A stretch of 64,000 bases of DNA, taken from the NCBI RefSeq assembly GCF_040126055.1, contig NZ_CP143541.1, positions 1,364,001-1,428,000 on the forward strand, written 5' to 3'. This stretch comes from Pseudalkalibacillus sp. SCS-8 (GTDB taxonomy: Bacteria; Bacillota; Bacilli; Bacillales; Fictibacillaceae). Of this stretch, positions 9,685-18,024 are shown piece after piece. Below the pieces are notes generated by a model that had not been told where the DNA came from, did not search any database, and saw nothing but the letters and a program-made list of their open reading frames with translations. A program made the translations under genes and the position numbers. Numbering within the stretch: position 1 is the stretch's first letter; each line of letters starts with the position of its first letter.

Positions 9685-10873
9685 AGTCTACTTGAACGGA
9701 ACGCTTGTCTTTCATGAAATTGTATTTCGTCCTTGCTCCTTTGAGCCATAACAACCCATTTACGATTGAAATGGTGACAATAAGCAGCCCGTCCCAAAAA
9801 TAGAAGCTATTCAACTCATTCTGAGAGATTTGATGGAAGGTATTCGTAGCTACTGTGTAAAAACCAGGTGCAGAGTAAAAGACGAACAGAAGGATAGCGA
9901 TACTTGCACCAATAGCATACAATCCTGTAAAGACTTGTACATAGTTTCGTTCAACTTGGTTCAGTTGTTCACGTAATGGGATTTCGCCGTGATTGATTCC
10001 TAATCTTTCTTTCAAAAAGAGTTTCGCATAATCATGTAAACCTGGAACATTAATCATATTCATAAGAATGTAGTAAAGATCCGTCCGTAAGAAAATCAGA
10101 CAGTGCCATCCGAACCTGAAAACTAAGATGAAAGCTGTCAGTTCCATTAGTTGTGGATAAAAAGCAGGGTTGGATAATTGAACAATCAACGCGATGAACA
10201 ACATGATTCCGTCAAAGAACATTCCCCCAAGATAAGGAATGTACCTCTGATTCTTTGGAATGGACCAAAGTCCTGTCATATCCGCTTCAACGACAAGCCA
10301 ATATAATCGTAAGCTCAATCGGAAAGTAACCGGTATCCCGAGTCTGACTGCAGCGAGATAGTGACCGATTTCGTGGAGAATAGTCAGTCCCCAGGATAAA
10401 ACAAAAAGTACCAAGAGGCTAAGGCCCATGGATTCAAATACGAACATATCTTCATAGGATGGTAACAATGCAGGCTTATAGATAAACAAACCGATACACG
10501 ATAAAGATAAGATCACATAGAGGGGAATTGTGATCGGGTTATAAAAGACCATTCCTAATCTCTTCACGTTTTCATTGAATGGAACCGAAGTATTTTCTGC
10601 TTCTTCACAAGCTTCCCCATCAATTTCTGCAACGAGACCGATCTCCTTAAGATCAGTTACAAACTCACTAACATCCACATCGATCTCTCTTTTTTGGAGT
10701 TGGGTTGTAATTTCCTCGATGGTGTTTGTACCATCCAAGAGCTCGATGATTGCTACGGCCTCATAAGGAACTCGTATGAACGTACCTGTTATGGAGGAAC
10801 CAACTGTATATTCATCTCCATCCTTCTGGACAGAGAGATCGACAGTCACTTTTGATTCAGGGGTAAGTATCAT
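9683..10873 (-). CDS. M50-type membrane zinc metalloprotease with PqqD-like N-terminus (peptide maturation)
   Basis: 396-residue membrane protein. LTILHEIGHYLAA is an HExxH zinc site in a transmembrane segment, as in site-2-protease relatives annotated as putative peptide zinc metalloproteases (the YydH class that matures the YydF peptide in B. subtilis). The first ~90 residues (YEAVAIIELLDGTNTIEEI, then LKEIGLV) have the winged-helix look of PqqD/RRE domains that bind RiPP leader peptides. Multiple hydrophobic segments lie on both sides of the zinc site. The ATG begins one base after the ThiF-like gene's stop, so the two are probably translationally coupled. Inferred role: cleavage and perhaps export of the modified peptide at 12189-12251. 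Confidence 0.75.
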   Translation of the reverse strand: MILTPESKVTVDLSVQKDGDEYTVGSSITGTFIRVPYEAVAIIELLDGTNTIEEITTQLQKREIDVDVSEFVTDLKEIGLVAEIDGEACEEAENTSVPFNENVKRLGMVFYNPITIPLYVILSLSCIGLFIYKPALLPSYEDMFVFESMGLSLLVLFVLSWGLTILHEIGHYLAAVRLGIPVTFRLSLRLYWLVVEADMTGLWSIPKNQRYIPYLGGMFFDGIMLFIALIVQLSNPAFYPQLMELTAFILVFRFGWHCLIFLRTDLYYILMNMINVPGLHDYAKLFLKERLGINHGEIPLREQLNQVERNYVQVFTGLYAIGASIAILLFVFYSAPGFYTVATNTFHQISQNELNSFYFWDGLLIVTISIVNGLLWLKGARTKYNFMKDKRSVQVD

Positions 10874-10874
10874 G

Positions 10875-12023
10875 TTAAACGACTTCTCTTTCCTTTTTTG
10901 ATATGGTCAATAACGTTTCTAAATCTACTGGCTCTCCTGCTTCAGGAGTCCTGCTCCCACAGGTTGGACAATCATCGTGTTTTTCCCAATTGGTAATGGA
11001 TGTCATCTGATAGGTGATCGTATCCAATTCATAAGTTGAGGAGTGGGGAGTACGATCCGCGAATCCTCCCAGATGCTTTGCGATCTCATTTGTTAATAGA
11101 CCGGTCAAAATTGCGACATTAGGTGGATAAGCTGTATTCCGCTTCTCAAAAGAAACCCCATAGACAGACTTCAACTGGTGCTCGAATTCGCTGCTTTTTC
11201 GAAGTGAATCAATCAAACTACAGTCGTAACAGCCACCTTCATCAGAGATAAACTTCTGCCAAAGGATTGTTTTGTTTCCTAATCCACCTTGGAGGAAAGG
11301 CTTACGATTCTTCACGCATGCAAAATTGACCCATCTCGTTGAGAGGATAGTAGGTTGATCGATTCCATTCACGATGATATCTGCTTGTTTGACCAGTTCA
11401 TCAATGCAGCTCGCGTTTACCACTTTTAAGTTATGTACTTCAATTTCTATGTCCTTATTGATTTTTTTTAGACGTTCTCCGGCTGCTACTGTTTTCAGCG
11501 TTCCGATTTCATCTTCTGAATAAAGGAACTGTCTGTTCAAGTTGCTTAGTTCTACCGTATCGTAGTCCAGCCCGATGATCTTGCCGACACCTAATCCAGC
11601 AAGGCTTGCAGTCAGCATACTGCTTCCGCCGAGACCCAAAACGAGCACGGTCGAATCCTTCAATCTTTCCTGAAATACGTATTTATTTGTTTGGAGATCA
11701 GCAAAATTGGAATAGTAATTGATGTTCGCTCGATACCGTTCCTGGTCATGATCACTCAAGGTAGCGATTCTCGTCCCATCGGCATCTTCTATTAGTTTAT
11801 GTTCATCCAATTCTTCGATCATATCCATGACTTCCTGTTCGGAAACTTGGTGTTCAGCAGCAATATCAGTAATGGATTTTGTACCATCGAGGGAATGTAG
11901 AATTTTTCTGATGGTTCCGTCTGCATCTTCAATCTCAAGGCTGCCGTCCTCTAAACCGATTTGAATTTTATCTTCTTGTTCAATGATTGGGGTATAAATC
12001 ACTTTAAATAACGGTTTCAACAC
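10875..12023 (-). CDS. ThiF/MccB-like adenylyltransferase with PqqD-like N-terminus
   Basis: E1-type enzyme of 382 residues that would adenylate a peptide C-terminus. The nucleotide-binding loop GLGGSSML and the following LDYDTVELSNLNRQFLYS are the hallmark ThiF blocks; GGCYDC and DCPTCG give a CxxC...CxxC zinc site. The first ~100 residues (IRKILHSLDGTKSITDIA, ELDEHKLIED) look like a PqqD/RRE leader-binding domain. TTG start at 12023 with AGGAGG 7 bases upstream. No ThiS or MoaD partner and no thiamin or Moco gene is nearby, so a vitamin-pathway role is unlikely; a microcin C MccB-like role on the adjacent 20-residue peptide is the best inference. Confidence 0.78.
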   Translation of the reverse strand: MLKPLFKVIYTPIIEQEDKIQIGLEDGSLEIEDADGTIRKILHSLDGTKSITDIAAEHQVSEQEVMDMIEELDEHKLIEDADGTRIATLSDHDQERYRANINYYSNFADLQTNKYVFQERLKDSTVLVLGLGGSSMLTASLAGLGVGKIIGLDYDTVELSNLNRQFLYSEDEIGTLKTVAAGERLKKINKDIEIEVHNLKVVNASCIDELVKQADIIVNGIDQPTILSTRWVNFACVKNRKPFLQGGLGNKTILWQKFISDEGGCYDCSLIDSLRKSSEFEHQLKSVYGVSFEKRNTAYPPNVAILTGLLTNEIAKHLGGFADRTPHSSTYELDTITYQMTSITNWEKHDDCPTCGSRTPEAGEPVDLETLLTISKKEREVV

Positions 12024-12062
12024 ACTTCCTCCTCATTGAAAAATATATGTCTGTAAATGAAA

Positions 12063-12162
12063 GTAGAAGGGCCAGTCCGATATGCCGTACTCTCCATTGT
12101 TGATTTATGTAAAAAAACGATGCTGGAGTGGAGTTTGGCTTGAGTCGGATAGTCCCTTCTAC
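12063..12162. promoter_or_regulatory. Long imperfect inverted repeat between peptide gene and ThiF-like gene
   Basis: GTAGAAGGG at 12063-12071 and its complement at 12154-12162, extended inward by TCCGA on both arms after a few mismatches, with smaller pairing (ACTCTCCA-like against TGGAGT) inside. A T7 run lies inside on the minus strand. It could be an attenuator, processing site or transcript-stabilising structure setting the ratio of peptide to enzymes. It matches no T-box or other leader I can recognise. Confidence 0.5.
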
Positions 12163-12188
12163 ATGGATCCATTTAAGTTATTAATGGA

Positions 12189-12251
12189 TTACCAGTTGTG
12201 ACGTACAAGTGGTACTAGCTTTTCAACTTTTTTGATTTTGATCTTTTTCAT
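12189..12251 (-). CDS. 20-residue peptide, candidate RiPP precursor
   Basis: Encodes MKKIKIKKVEKLVPLVRHNW. The lysine-rich first half would be the leader and VPLVRHNW the core (inference). Evidence that it is translated: a near-perfect AAAGGAGGG 8 bases before the ATG and a consensus promoter (12322-12350) directly upstream. It is followed on the same strand by the adenylating enzyme and the metalloprotease, both with leader-binding-like domains. Too short for routine annotation. It could instead be a regulatory leader peptide. Confidence 0.6.
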   Translation of the reverse strand: MKKIKIKKVEKLVPLVRHNW

Positions 12252-12283
12252 AAAAAGTCCCTCCTTTATGTAAAGTTTCAAAA

Positions 12284-12310
12284 TTCTATATCTTTTGTAA
12301 AAATATAGAA
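12284..12310. promoter_or_regulatory. Perfect 8-bp inverted repeat in the peptide gene leader
   Basis: TTCTATAT at 12284-12291 and ATATAGAA at 12303-12310 around an 11-base centre. It lies just downstream of the -10 element, a position suited to a repressor operator or a 5' UTR hairpin. Confidence 0.45.
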
Positions 12311-12321
12311 CTTATATATTT

Positions 12322-12350
12322 ATAATATTTTAAAAACTTACACATTTCAA
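12322..12350 (-). promoter_or_regulatory. SigA-type promoter for the peptide operon
   Basis: On the minus strand TTGAAA (12350-12345), 17-base spacer, TATTAT (12327-12322). Very AT-rich surroundings. Places the start of transcription about 60 bases before the 20-residue peptide. Confidence 0.6.
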
Positions 12351-12540
12351 TATATTTCTTATAAAATCTCCAAAATATTTTTCGACACCTATATTATTAA
12401 ATATATTTACATTTTGATGGTGGGTTTTCTTATCGCTTTTCCCTGGTCCTCATTTGGAAAGTATGTAACAATCGAGGTCAAAAGGTGTGTAAAACAGTTG
12501 ACTATTTCAATGGAATAATCAATTGGACAGGGAGGTTGTT

Positions 12541-14382
12541 ATGGAAGAGACACATTCATTCATGTCGCTATTCATTGTCGTACTTGTCGCATTCCTCACA
12601 CCGATTGTATTGAATAAATTCAAGATACAAATCCTTCCGGTAATCGTGGCCGAAATCATGGCAGGACTCATCATTGGAAAAACTGGGTTTGATATTGTAG
12701 AAACCGACTCTTTGTTAAAGACGTTATCAACACTTGGTTTCATTTATTTGTTGTTCTTGAGTGGGTTGGAAATTGATTTTTCCATCTTTTCTTCAAAAAC
12801 GAAAAAGTCGAACAAAAAAGATCCGAGTGGTATCGCACTCCCATTTATCATTTTCGGACTTATGATGGGTCTTTCATATGGCGTTTCCTGGTTGTTTGTA
12901 TGGGCAGGATTCATTGATAGTGCTTTCCTGATGTCGTTGATTATAGCGACGATATCATTAGGAATCGTCGTTCCGACGTTGAAGGATGCAGGAGTCATCA
13001 AGTCTGAGCTTGGTCAAACGATCCTCCTCATTACGGTCATTGCTGATTTGGCTACGATGATTCTTCTTGGGGTGTTCGTTTCGGTCTATTCGCCAGAGGG
13101 GAAAAATACCTGGTTATTGTTGCTGCTCTTTGCGGCAGGATTGGCTCTTTATTTTATCGGAAAATATTTCAGGAAACGTTCTACATTTGAAAGCCTGACA
13201 AAAGGTACGATTCAAATTGATACGAGGGCCGTTTTCACCTTGATCATCGTACTTGTAGCGCTCTCTCAAAAAGTGGGGGCTGAAAGTATTCTCGGAGCAT
13301 TTTTGGCTGGTGCACTCGTATCTTTATTGTCACCGAACCCATCAATGGTACAAAAGCTCGATTCCTTCGGTTACGGCTTCTTGATTCCGATCTTCTTTGT
13401 CATGATCGGTGTAAGGCTTGATTTATGGGAGTTGTTATCAGACATGCAAGTATTGATGTTAATGCCATTCTTACTGCTTGCATTCATGGTGACGAAGGTT
13501 GTTCCGGTTCTATGGTTGAAAAAATGGTATAAGGTGAATACGGTGTTGAGTATCGGTATCCTATTGTCTTCAAAATTGACGTTGGTCATTGCTGCTGCTG
13601 AAATTGGCGAACGGATGAATATAGTAGATTCGAGAATGTCTTCCGCAATCATCCTGGTTGGAGTAATCAGCAGTATAGTCGGACCGATTTTCTTCAAAAA
13701 GGTATTTCCTAAAACGAGTAAGGGAGAAAAGAAGACGATGGCGATTCTCGGTGCAAACAGTATTACATTGCCATTATCTAAAAAGCTGTATGAAGATTAT
13801 CAAGTATCGCTCTATCATTTGAACTCGAACAAGCTGGATCAGCATTATTCAGAAGATCATTCATCTATTTATGATGTTCATCTAATAGAAGCTTTCGAGG
13901 TAGAGGAGCTTAAGCAAAAAGGAGTTTTCGAGACGGATCTGCTGCTCGTTTCCACCCATGATGATGATGTAAATGCTAACATCGCTATAAAGGCCAAGGA
14001 GCATGATATCGAAAGGATTATTGTCCGCATTGAAGATCATGATAAAGCAGAGCGTTTGAGAAATGAGAACATAGAAGTGTATTCTAAATTCGCTTCAACC
14101 ATCATGCTGTTGGAGGCAATGATCAAATCTCCAAGCATCATGAAGTTATTCACCAATCAGGATAATATGTTATCTGAAGTTGTTGTGAACAATGGCGTCC
14201 ATGCCGGAAAACCGATTAAACGCCTTGAATTTTTAGGGGATACCATCATTGCCCGTATCTTCAGAGACAATGAGTCGATCGTGCCGCATGGTGATACGGT
14301 TCTGAAAGTCGGCGATCGATTGGTTGTCACTGGTAGCAAAGATTGTGTGGAAAGGTTGAAAACGCATATCAATGCATCATGA
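12541..14382 (+). CDS. yjbQ: CPA2-family cation/proton antiporter with TrkA domains (YjbQ-like)
   Basis: Monovalent cation:proton antiporter of 613 residues. About 12 hydrophobic segments (1-400) form the Na_H_exchanger domain, with GAFLAGALVS as a conserved transport segment. A cytosolic TrkA_N region follows (MAILGANSITLPL, residues ~405-520), then a TrkA_C region (~530-613, ending KVGDRLVVTGS). ATG at 12541 has CAGGGAGGT 5 bases upstream. Length and position close to fabI match B. subtilis yjbQ. Likely K+ or Na+ efflux gated by nucleotide; the ion is not determined. Confidence 0.85.
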   Translation: MEETHSFMSLFIVVLVAFLTPIVLNKFKIQILPVIVAEIMAGLIIGKTGFDIVETDSLLKTLSTLGFIYLLFLSGLEIDFSIFSSKTKKSNKKDPSGIALPFIIFGLMMGLSYGVSWLFVWAGFIDSAFLMSLIIATISLGIVVPTLKDAGVIKSELGQTILLITVIADLATMILLGVFVSVYSPEGKNTWLLLLLFAAGLALYFIGKYFRKRSTFESLTKGTIQIDTRAVFTLIIVLVALSQKVGAESILGAFLAGALVSLLSPNPSMVQKLDSFGYGFLIPIFFVMIGVRLDLWELLSDMQVLMLMPFLLLAFMVTKVVPVLWLKKWYKVNTVLSIGILLSSKLTLVIAAAEIGERMNIVDSRMSSAIILVGVISSIVGPIFFKKVFPKTSKGEKKTMAILGANSITLPLSKKLYEDYQVSLYHLNSNKLDQHYSEDHSSIYDVHLIEAFEVEELKQKGVFETDLLLVSTHDDDVNANIAIKAKEHDIERIIVRIEDHDKAERLRNENIEVYSKFASTIMLLEAMIKSPSIMKLFTNQDNMLSEVVVNNGVHAGKPIKRLEFLGDTIIARIFRDNESIVPHGDTVLKVGDRLVVTGSKDCVERLKTHINAS

Positions 14383-14390
14383 ATAAATGA

Positions 14391-14421
14391 ACGGGAGTGA
14401 TTAATCACTCCCGTATTTTTT
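14391..14421 (+). terminator. Terminator after yjbQ-like gene
   Basis: Perfect 10-bp stem ACGGGAGTGA/TCACTCCCGT followed by ATTTTTT. Confidence 0.9.
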
Positions 14422-14482
14422 CATAAGAAAAGAGAAAAAGGGAATCATTTTTATTGTACAGTGGATTCATGATATACTGTAA

Positions 14483-14499
14483 TTAGGACTTGGTCATAA
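14483..14499. promoter_or_regulatory. FapR-like operator upstream of fabI
   Basis: TTAGGACTTGGTCATAA is an inverted repeat with one mismatch between arms and agrees at 13 of 17 positions with the FapR-type TTAGTACCTGGTACTAA pattern. It lies just downstream of a TATACT -10 element (about 14473), the usual site of FapR control of fatty-acid genes by malonyl-CoA. Confidence 0.6.
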
Positions 14500-14548
14500 T
14501 AACAAATCATAAGTAACTGAAAATAAAAATTTTCTAGGAGGTCGAATG

Positions 14549-15325
14549 ATGGGTCTTTCATTAGAAAACCGTACATATGTCATCATGGGAGTGGCGAATA
14601 AAAGAAGTATCGCTTGGGGTATCGCACGTTCGTTGAGCGAAGCTGGTGCTCGTTTGGTCTTTACGTATGCAGGAGATCGTTTTGAAAAGAACGTTAGGGA
14701 TCTTGCTGAATCATTAGATCGAAATGATTCTCTTGTTATTCCGTGTGATGTCACAGATGATGAACAAATCAAGGATGCGTTCACACGTATTAAGGAAGAA
14801 GTGGGTGTCATCCATGGTGTCGCGCACTGTATCGCGTTTGCGAAAGTGGAAGAACTGAAAGGCGAGTATCTCAATACGACTCGTGAAGGTTTCCTGTTGG
14901 CACATAACATCAGCTCTTATTCCTTGACGGCAGTTGCAAAGGAAGCGCGGGAACTCATGACAGAAGGTGGCAGTATCGTAACGATGACTTACCTTGGAGG
15001 AGAGCGCGTCGTCAACAATTACAATGTGATGGGTGTTGCGAAAGCCTCGCTTGATGCGAGTGTGAAGTATCTCGCAAATGATCTCGGGAAGGACGGAATC
15101 CGTGTAAATGCGATTTCAGCTGGACCGATCCGTACACTCGCAGCCAAAGGTGTTGGTGATTTCAACAGCATTTTGAAAGATATTGAAGAACGAGCACCAT
15201 TACGCCGTACGACTACAACCGAAGAAGTCGGGGATACCGCGTTATTCCTGATGAGCGACCTGTCAAGAGGTTTGACAGGAGAAATCCTCCATATTGACAG
15301 TGGATTCCATCTTCTTGGGAGATAA
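14549..15325 (+). CDS. fabI: Enoyl-[acyl-carrier-protein] reductase FabI
   Basis: NADH/NADPH-dependent enoyl-ACP reductase of type II fatty acid synthesis; classical divergent SDR of 258 residues. Seen: GVANKRSIAWGIAR for cofactor binding, the catalytic Tyr-x6-Lys in YNVMGVAK, and SAGPIRTLAAKG. The second of two adjacent ATGs is taken as the start from spacing to AGGAGG and from the B. subtilis N-terminus. Preceded by a FapR-like box. It marks the left border of the slot that holds spore-crust genes in B. subtilis. Confidence 0.96.
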   Translation: MGLSLENRTYVIMGVANKRSIAWGIARSLSEAGARLVFTYAGDRFEKNVRDLAESLDRNDSLVIPCDVTDDEQIKDAFTRIKEEVGVIHGVAHCIAFAKVEELKGEYLNTTREGFLLAHNISSYSLTAVAKEARELMTEGGSIVTMTYLGGERVVNNYNVMGVAKASLDASVKYLANDLGKDGIRVNAISAGPIRTLAAKGVGDFNSILKDIEERAPLRRTTTTEEVGDTALFLMSDLSRGLTGEILHIDSGFHLLGR

Positions 15326-15340
15326 ATATAGTGAATTGAG

Positions 15341-15371
15341 AAGACCCTATTATCAATAGGGTCTTTTTTTT
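15341..15371 (+). terminator. Terminator after fabI
   Basis: AAGACCCTATT/AATAGGGTCTT stem followed by eight T. Confidence 0.9.
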
Positions 15372-15377
15372 GTGCAT

Positions 15378-15410
15378 AAAAAAAAGCTGACACTTTTAAG
15401 AAAGTGTCAG
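15378..15410 (-). terminator. Terminator after the first cysteine-rich protein gene
   Basis: CTGACACTTT pairs with AAAGTGTCAG; on the minus strand it runs into CTTTTTTTT. Confidence 0.85.
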
Positions 15411-15430
15411 ACAGCCGTTCAACGACTAGA

Positions 15431-15697
15431 TTAGTCGTGAATACGAATACCTTGGATCTGGCGACAGTCAAGGATAACAACATCTCTGTTCCCATAATCT
15501 TGAATAAAAGTAGCACAGCAAGTTTCTTCATCGAGACATGAGAAGATCAGGTTATCCGTATCTTCCGTTTCGCCACTGACGATTGCGTCAACTTTCGTAC
15601 CTGGACGAAGTTTTCGAAGCTGATCACAAATACATCCATCACACTTGGAAGCTCTCTTTTTCTTATTACAGCCGCACTCATTGTCAAATAAACTCAT
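15431..15697 (-). CDS. Cysteine-rich small protein, probable spore surface component (paralogue A)
   Basis: 88 residues with nine cysteines: an N-terminal basic/Cys stretch (ECGCNKKKRASKCDGCIC), a beta-rich middle with PGTKVDAIVSG and a C-terminal ILDCRQIQGIRI. No signal peptide. I do not recognise a named family with confidence, though clustered cysteines and position next to fabI recall the crust proteins CotY/CotZ. A clear paralogue lies at 29464-29757, at the other end of the glycan cluster. Start at 15697 has AGAAGGAGG upstream; the longer frame to 15796 has none. A SigK-like -10 (TATAGTATA) lies 61 bases upstream. Confidence 0.75.
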   Translation of the reverse strand: MSLFDNECGCNKKKRASKCDGCICDQLRKLRPGTKVDAIVSGETEDTDNLIFSCLDEETCCATFIQDYGNRDVVILDCRQIQGIRIHD

Positions 15698-15757
15698 TTC
15701 TTTTCCTCCTTCTAGGACAGTTGTATGCACCCTACAATGCATATATTTAAGGGTTAC

Positions 15758-15766
15758 TATACTATA
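15758..15766 (-). promoter_or_regulatory. SigK-like -10 element TATAGTATA
   Basis: On the minus strand TATAGTATA, one mismatch from the CATAnnnTA late-sporulation SigK pattern, with an AC dinucleotide about 17 bases further upstream. The same core occurs before the paralogue at 29.8 kb and before the sugar operon at 18.9 kb. Confidence 0.45.
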
Positions 15767-15950
15767 TTGACTTGGACGTGGATGTGAATGGGTCAAGACC
15801 TACTTGTACCAAAAAATGGATGTTAGCCTGTCCGCTTAAGTCTATTTCTACTAGAAAGGTATGTTTGTCCATACTCAATACCATTAATTAACATATATAT
15901 AATTGAGCATCTTGTAAGATGTTTAATTTCTTATATAAAGGAGCAAACAA

Positions 15951-16151
15951 ATGGCAACGTATGTGTTTTTACGAGCTTTAGAGGGTCAAACTCTTTCTGA
16001 AGTGATGATTGAAGGTATGGATGGCATGATTCTGACAAATGTTGTGCTTGTTCAAGCAAACGCTCAATATGCTATTTTCAACCAGGCTGGATCTGGCGGA
16101 ATTGGTCAAATCATGGTTCCGATCAACAACATTTCAGGAATCATTATGTAA
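15951..16151 (+). CDS. Small hypothetical protein next to coat-like genes
   Basis: 66 residues, hydrophobic and Gly/Asn/Gln-rich, without a cysteine, signal peptide or recognised domain; VPINNISGIIM closes it. AAAGGAG precedes the ATG by about 8 bases and a strong terminator follows, so it is a single-gene transcript. Its position, divergent from the cysteine-rich protein and before the glycan genes, suggests a small structural spore protein, but nothing in the sequence proves it. Confidence 0.65.
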   Translation: MATYVFLRALEGQTLSEVMIEGMDGMILTNVVLVQANAQYAIFNQAGSGGIGQIMVPINNISGIIM

Positions 16152-16157
16152 CAGGAC

Positions 16158-16188
16158 GTGAGACTCGGGATGAGTCTCACTCTTTCTT
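16158..16188 (+). terminator. Terminator after the 66-residue protein gene
   Basis: GTGAGACTC/GAGTCTCAC stem with a GGGAT loop, followed by TCTTTCTT. Confidence 0.8.
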
Positions 16189-16246
16189 ATACTTAAGGAA
16201 AGCAAGTATTTTTTTTGGAGCTTTCTTATTAATTTGGAGTGCTGAC

Positions 16247-17170
16247 ATGAAAAAGCTAACAATATTGTTCATTACAAAGCCGATGCAGCATCATATTGAA
16301 CGTAGTACGTATTATCTTGGTAAAGAGCTCGAAAAATTTAGTAATTTGACATATCACCATGTGGATGGAAATCTACCAGATATCATTCGTCAAATGTCTA
16401 TTAAACCCGATTTCATCCTATTCAATGATTTGAAACCGGATTACTGTCCATGGATGCGAAATGTCGATCAGGTCAAGATTCCAAAAGGGACCCTTGTTCA
16501 TGACCTTCATTACCGTATTCCTAGAAGGAAGAGGATGTATCAGAAGGATCAGATTCCTCACCTTTTCGTTCAGTATCGTGAAGCGTTCTGCAAATGGTTT
16601 CCTGAATTTGTCGATCAAATGATTTGGCTTCCTCATCATGTACCTGCGGAAATCTACCGGGATTACTCATTCGAGAAAGACATTGACATCTTGATGATGG
16701 GAAGTCTCATTCCACATCTATATCCGCTTCGATTACGAATGTTCCAGAAGCTAAAGCTGCATCCAGGGTTCAAATATTTTGATCATCCTGGCTATAAAGG
16801 AATTCCAGCAGACAACAGATATGTCACCGGACCAAGATATGCGCAAACGATGAATCGAGCGAAAATCTTTTTAACCTGTGATTCAATTTATAAATTTCCA
16901 GTCCTGAAATATTATGAAGCACTAGCTTGTAGGACATTGTTGCTTGCCTCAGGTTCAGCTGAACTGAAGGACCTTGGGTTCATAGACAAAGAGACATATG
17001 TTGAAGTGAATGAAACGGATTTCTACGAGAAAATAATGTTTTATTTAAAAAACGAGAGTGAACGTAATCGTATTGCATTAAACGGGATGAAACTTGTCCA
17101 ACAGAAGCATACGACTCAAATAAGAGCAAAAGAGTTGCTCGCACATATCCAACAAATTGTGAAACGATAA
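16247..17170 (+). CDS. CgeB-like glycosyltransferase
   Basis: 307-residue protein of the glycosyltransferase group 1 / spore maturation CgeB type. The C-terminal half shows the GT-B nucleotide-sugar region: DIDILMMGSL, then RAKIFLTCDS, and KYYEALACRTLLLASGS (the E-x7-type donor-binding segment), then a closing helix. No membrane segment is seen, so it is cytosolic. In B. subtilis CgeB acts in modifying the outermost spore layer under SigK. First gene of a three-gene run ending with the sulfotransferase. GGAG lies 7 bases before the ATG. Confidence 0.78.
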   Translation: MKKLTILFITKPMQHHIERSTYYLGKELEKFSNLTYHHVDGNLPDIIRQMSIKPDFILFNDLKPDYCPWMRNVDQVKIPKGTLVHDLHYRIPRRKRMYQKDQIPHLFVQYREAFCKWFPEFVDQMIWLPHHVPAEIYRDYSFEKDIDILMMGSLIPHLYPLRLRMFQKLKLHPGFKYFDHPGYKGIPADNRYVTGPRYAQTMNRAKIFLTCDSIYKFPVLKYYEALACRTLLLASGSAELKDLGFIDKETYVEVNETDFYEKIMFYLKNESERNRIALNGMKLVQQKHTTQIRAKELLAHIQQIVKR

Positions 17171-17185
17171 AGGAAGGACATTATT

Positions 17186-17935
17186 ATGGGGATTACAAAG
17201 CCGAAAGTATCAATTATTATACCGTTTTATAATTGTCCATACGTTGACAGAGCGATTGAAAGTGCCCTGGCTCAAACGTATTCCAATTGTGAAATCATTG
17301 TCGTGGATGATGGTTCGACGATGCACATCGACCGAGTCAAACCATATACGAACAAAATCAACTATATTCGAAAAGAAAATGGCGGCACCGCGACCGCATT
17401 GAATAGGGGAATTGAAGCAGCATCAGGTGATTACTTCACATGGCTTAGCTCGGATGATCTGTATCACCCTGAAAAAGTCGAAAAGCAGCTTGAATTCATG
17501 CAGAATTTGAACGCAGAAATCTGCTACGGCAATTATTATTTGATGAATGAACAAGATGTAATAGATGGAAAACCTGTTGGGGTAGGGGTCAAGTCCAAAT
17601 GGCATTTCCTTAGGGCGATGAGGTCCGGTTGTATCATCAACGGATGCACCGTAATGGCTCGGATCGACCTGCTGAAGCGTGCAGGTCTATTTGATGAAAC
17701 TCTCCCTTTTACCCATGATTATGACTTATGGTTGAGGCTATCGTCATATTCTACTTTCCACTACCTACCAGAACCCCTTGTATATTACCGTATTCATGGG
17801 AATATGGGATCGAAGAAAAATAAAGCAGCCATAAATATCGAAATCCATACAGTTAAACGGAAGCATCGAGATATGATCAGCCGGTTAATCAACATGAATG
17901 CACCACAAAGGCAATCAAGATTCTTCCACAGGTGA
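17186..17935 (+). CDS. GT2 family glycosyltransferase (copy 1)
   Basis: Single-domain GT-A inverting transferase of 249 residues. VSIIIPFYNC starts the fold, IIVVDDGST binds the nucleotide, NGGTATALNRG follows, WLSSDD is the DxD-equivalent metal site and HDYDLWLRL holds the catalytic base region. It ends VYYRIHGNMGSKK. Closely related to the GT2 at 22783-23532, with the same motif spacing, so the pair arose by duplication. No membrane segment. Lies 15 bases after the CgeB-like gene. Sugar specificity unknown. Confidence 0.85.
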   Translation: MGITKPKVSIIIPFYNCPYVDRAIESALAQTYSNCEIIVVDDGSTMHIDRVKPYTNKINYIRKENGGTATALNRGIEAASGDYFTWLSSDDLYHPEKVEKQLEFMQNLNAEICYGNYYLMNEQDVIDGKPVGVGVKSKWHFLRAMRSGCIINGCTVMARIDLLKRAGLFDETLPFTHDYDLWLRLSSYSTFHYLPEPLVYYRIHGNMGSKKNKAAINIEIHTVKRKHRDMISRLINMNAPQRQSRFFHR

Positions 17936-18024
17936 ACGATTGGAAAACATTTTACGTTTGTCCAATCTATTGATGTATAACCACATAGATTGATATCTAG
18001 ATTATATAGAAAGGAAGAAAAATA

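Noticed and set aside
10875-12023. ThiF or MoeB of cofactor synthesis
   Set aside because: N-terminal PqqD-like domain, adjacent metalloprotease and peptide gene, and no ThiS/MoaD partner nearby.
12024-12188. T-box or other known leader RNA
   Set aside because: No T-box sequence or specifier-loop pattern; only an inverted repeat can be supported.
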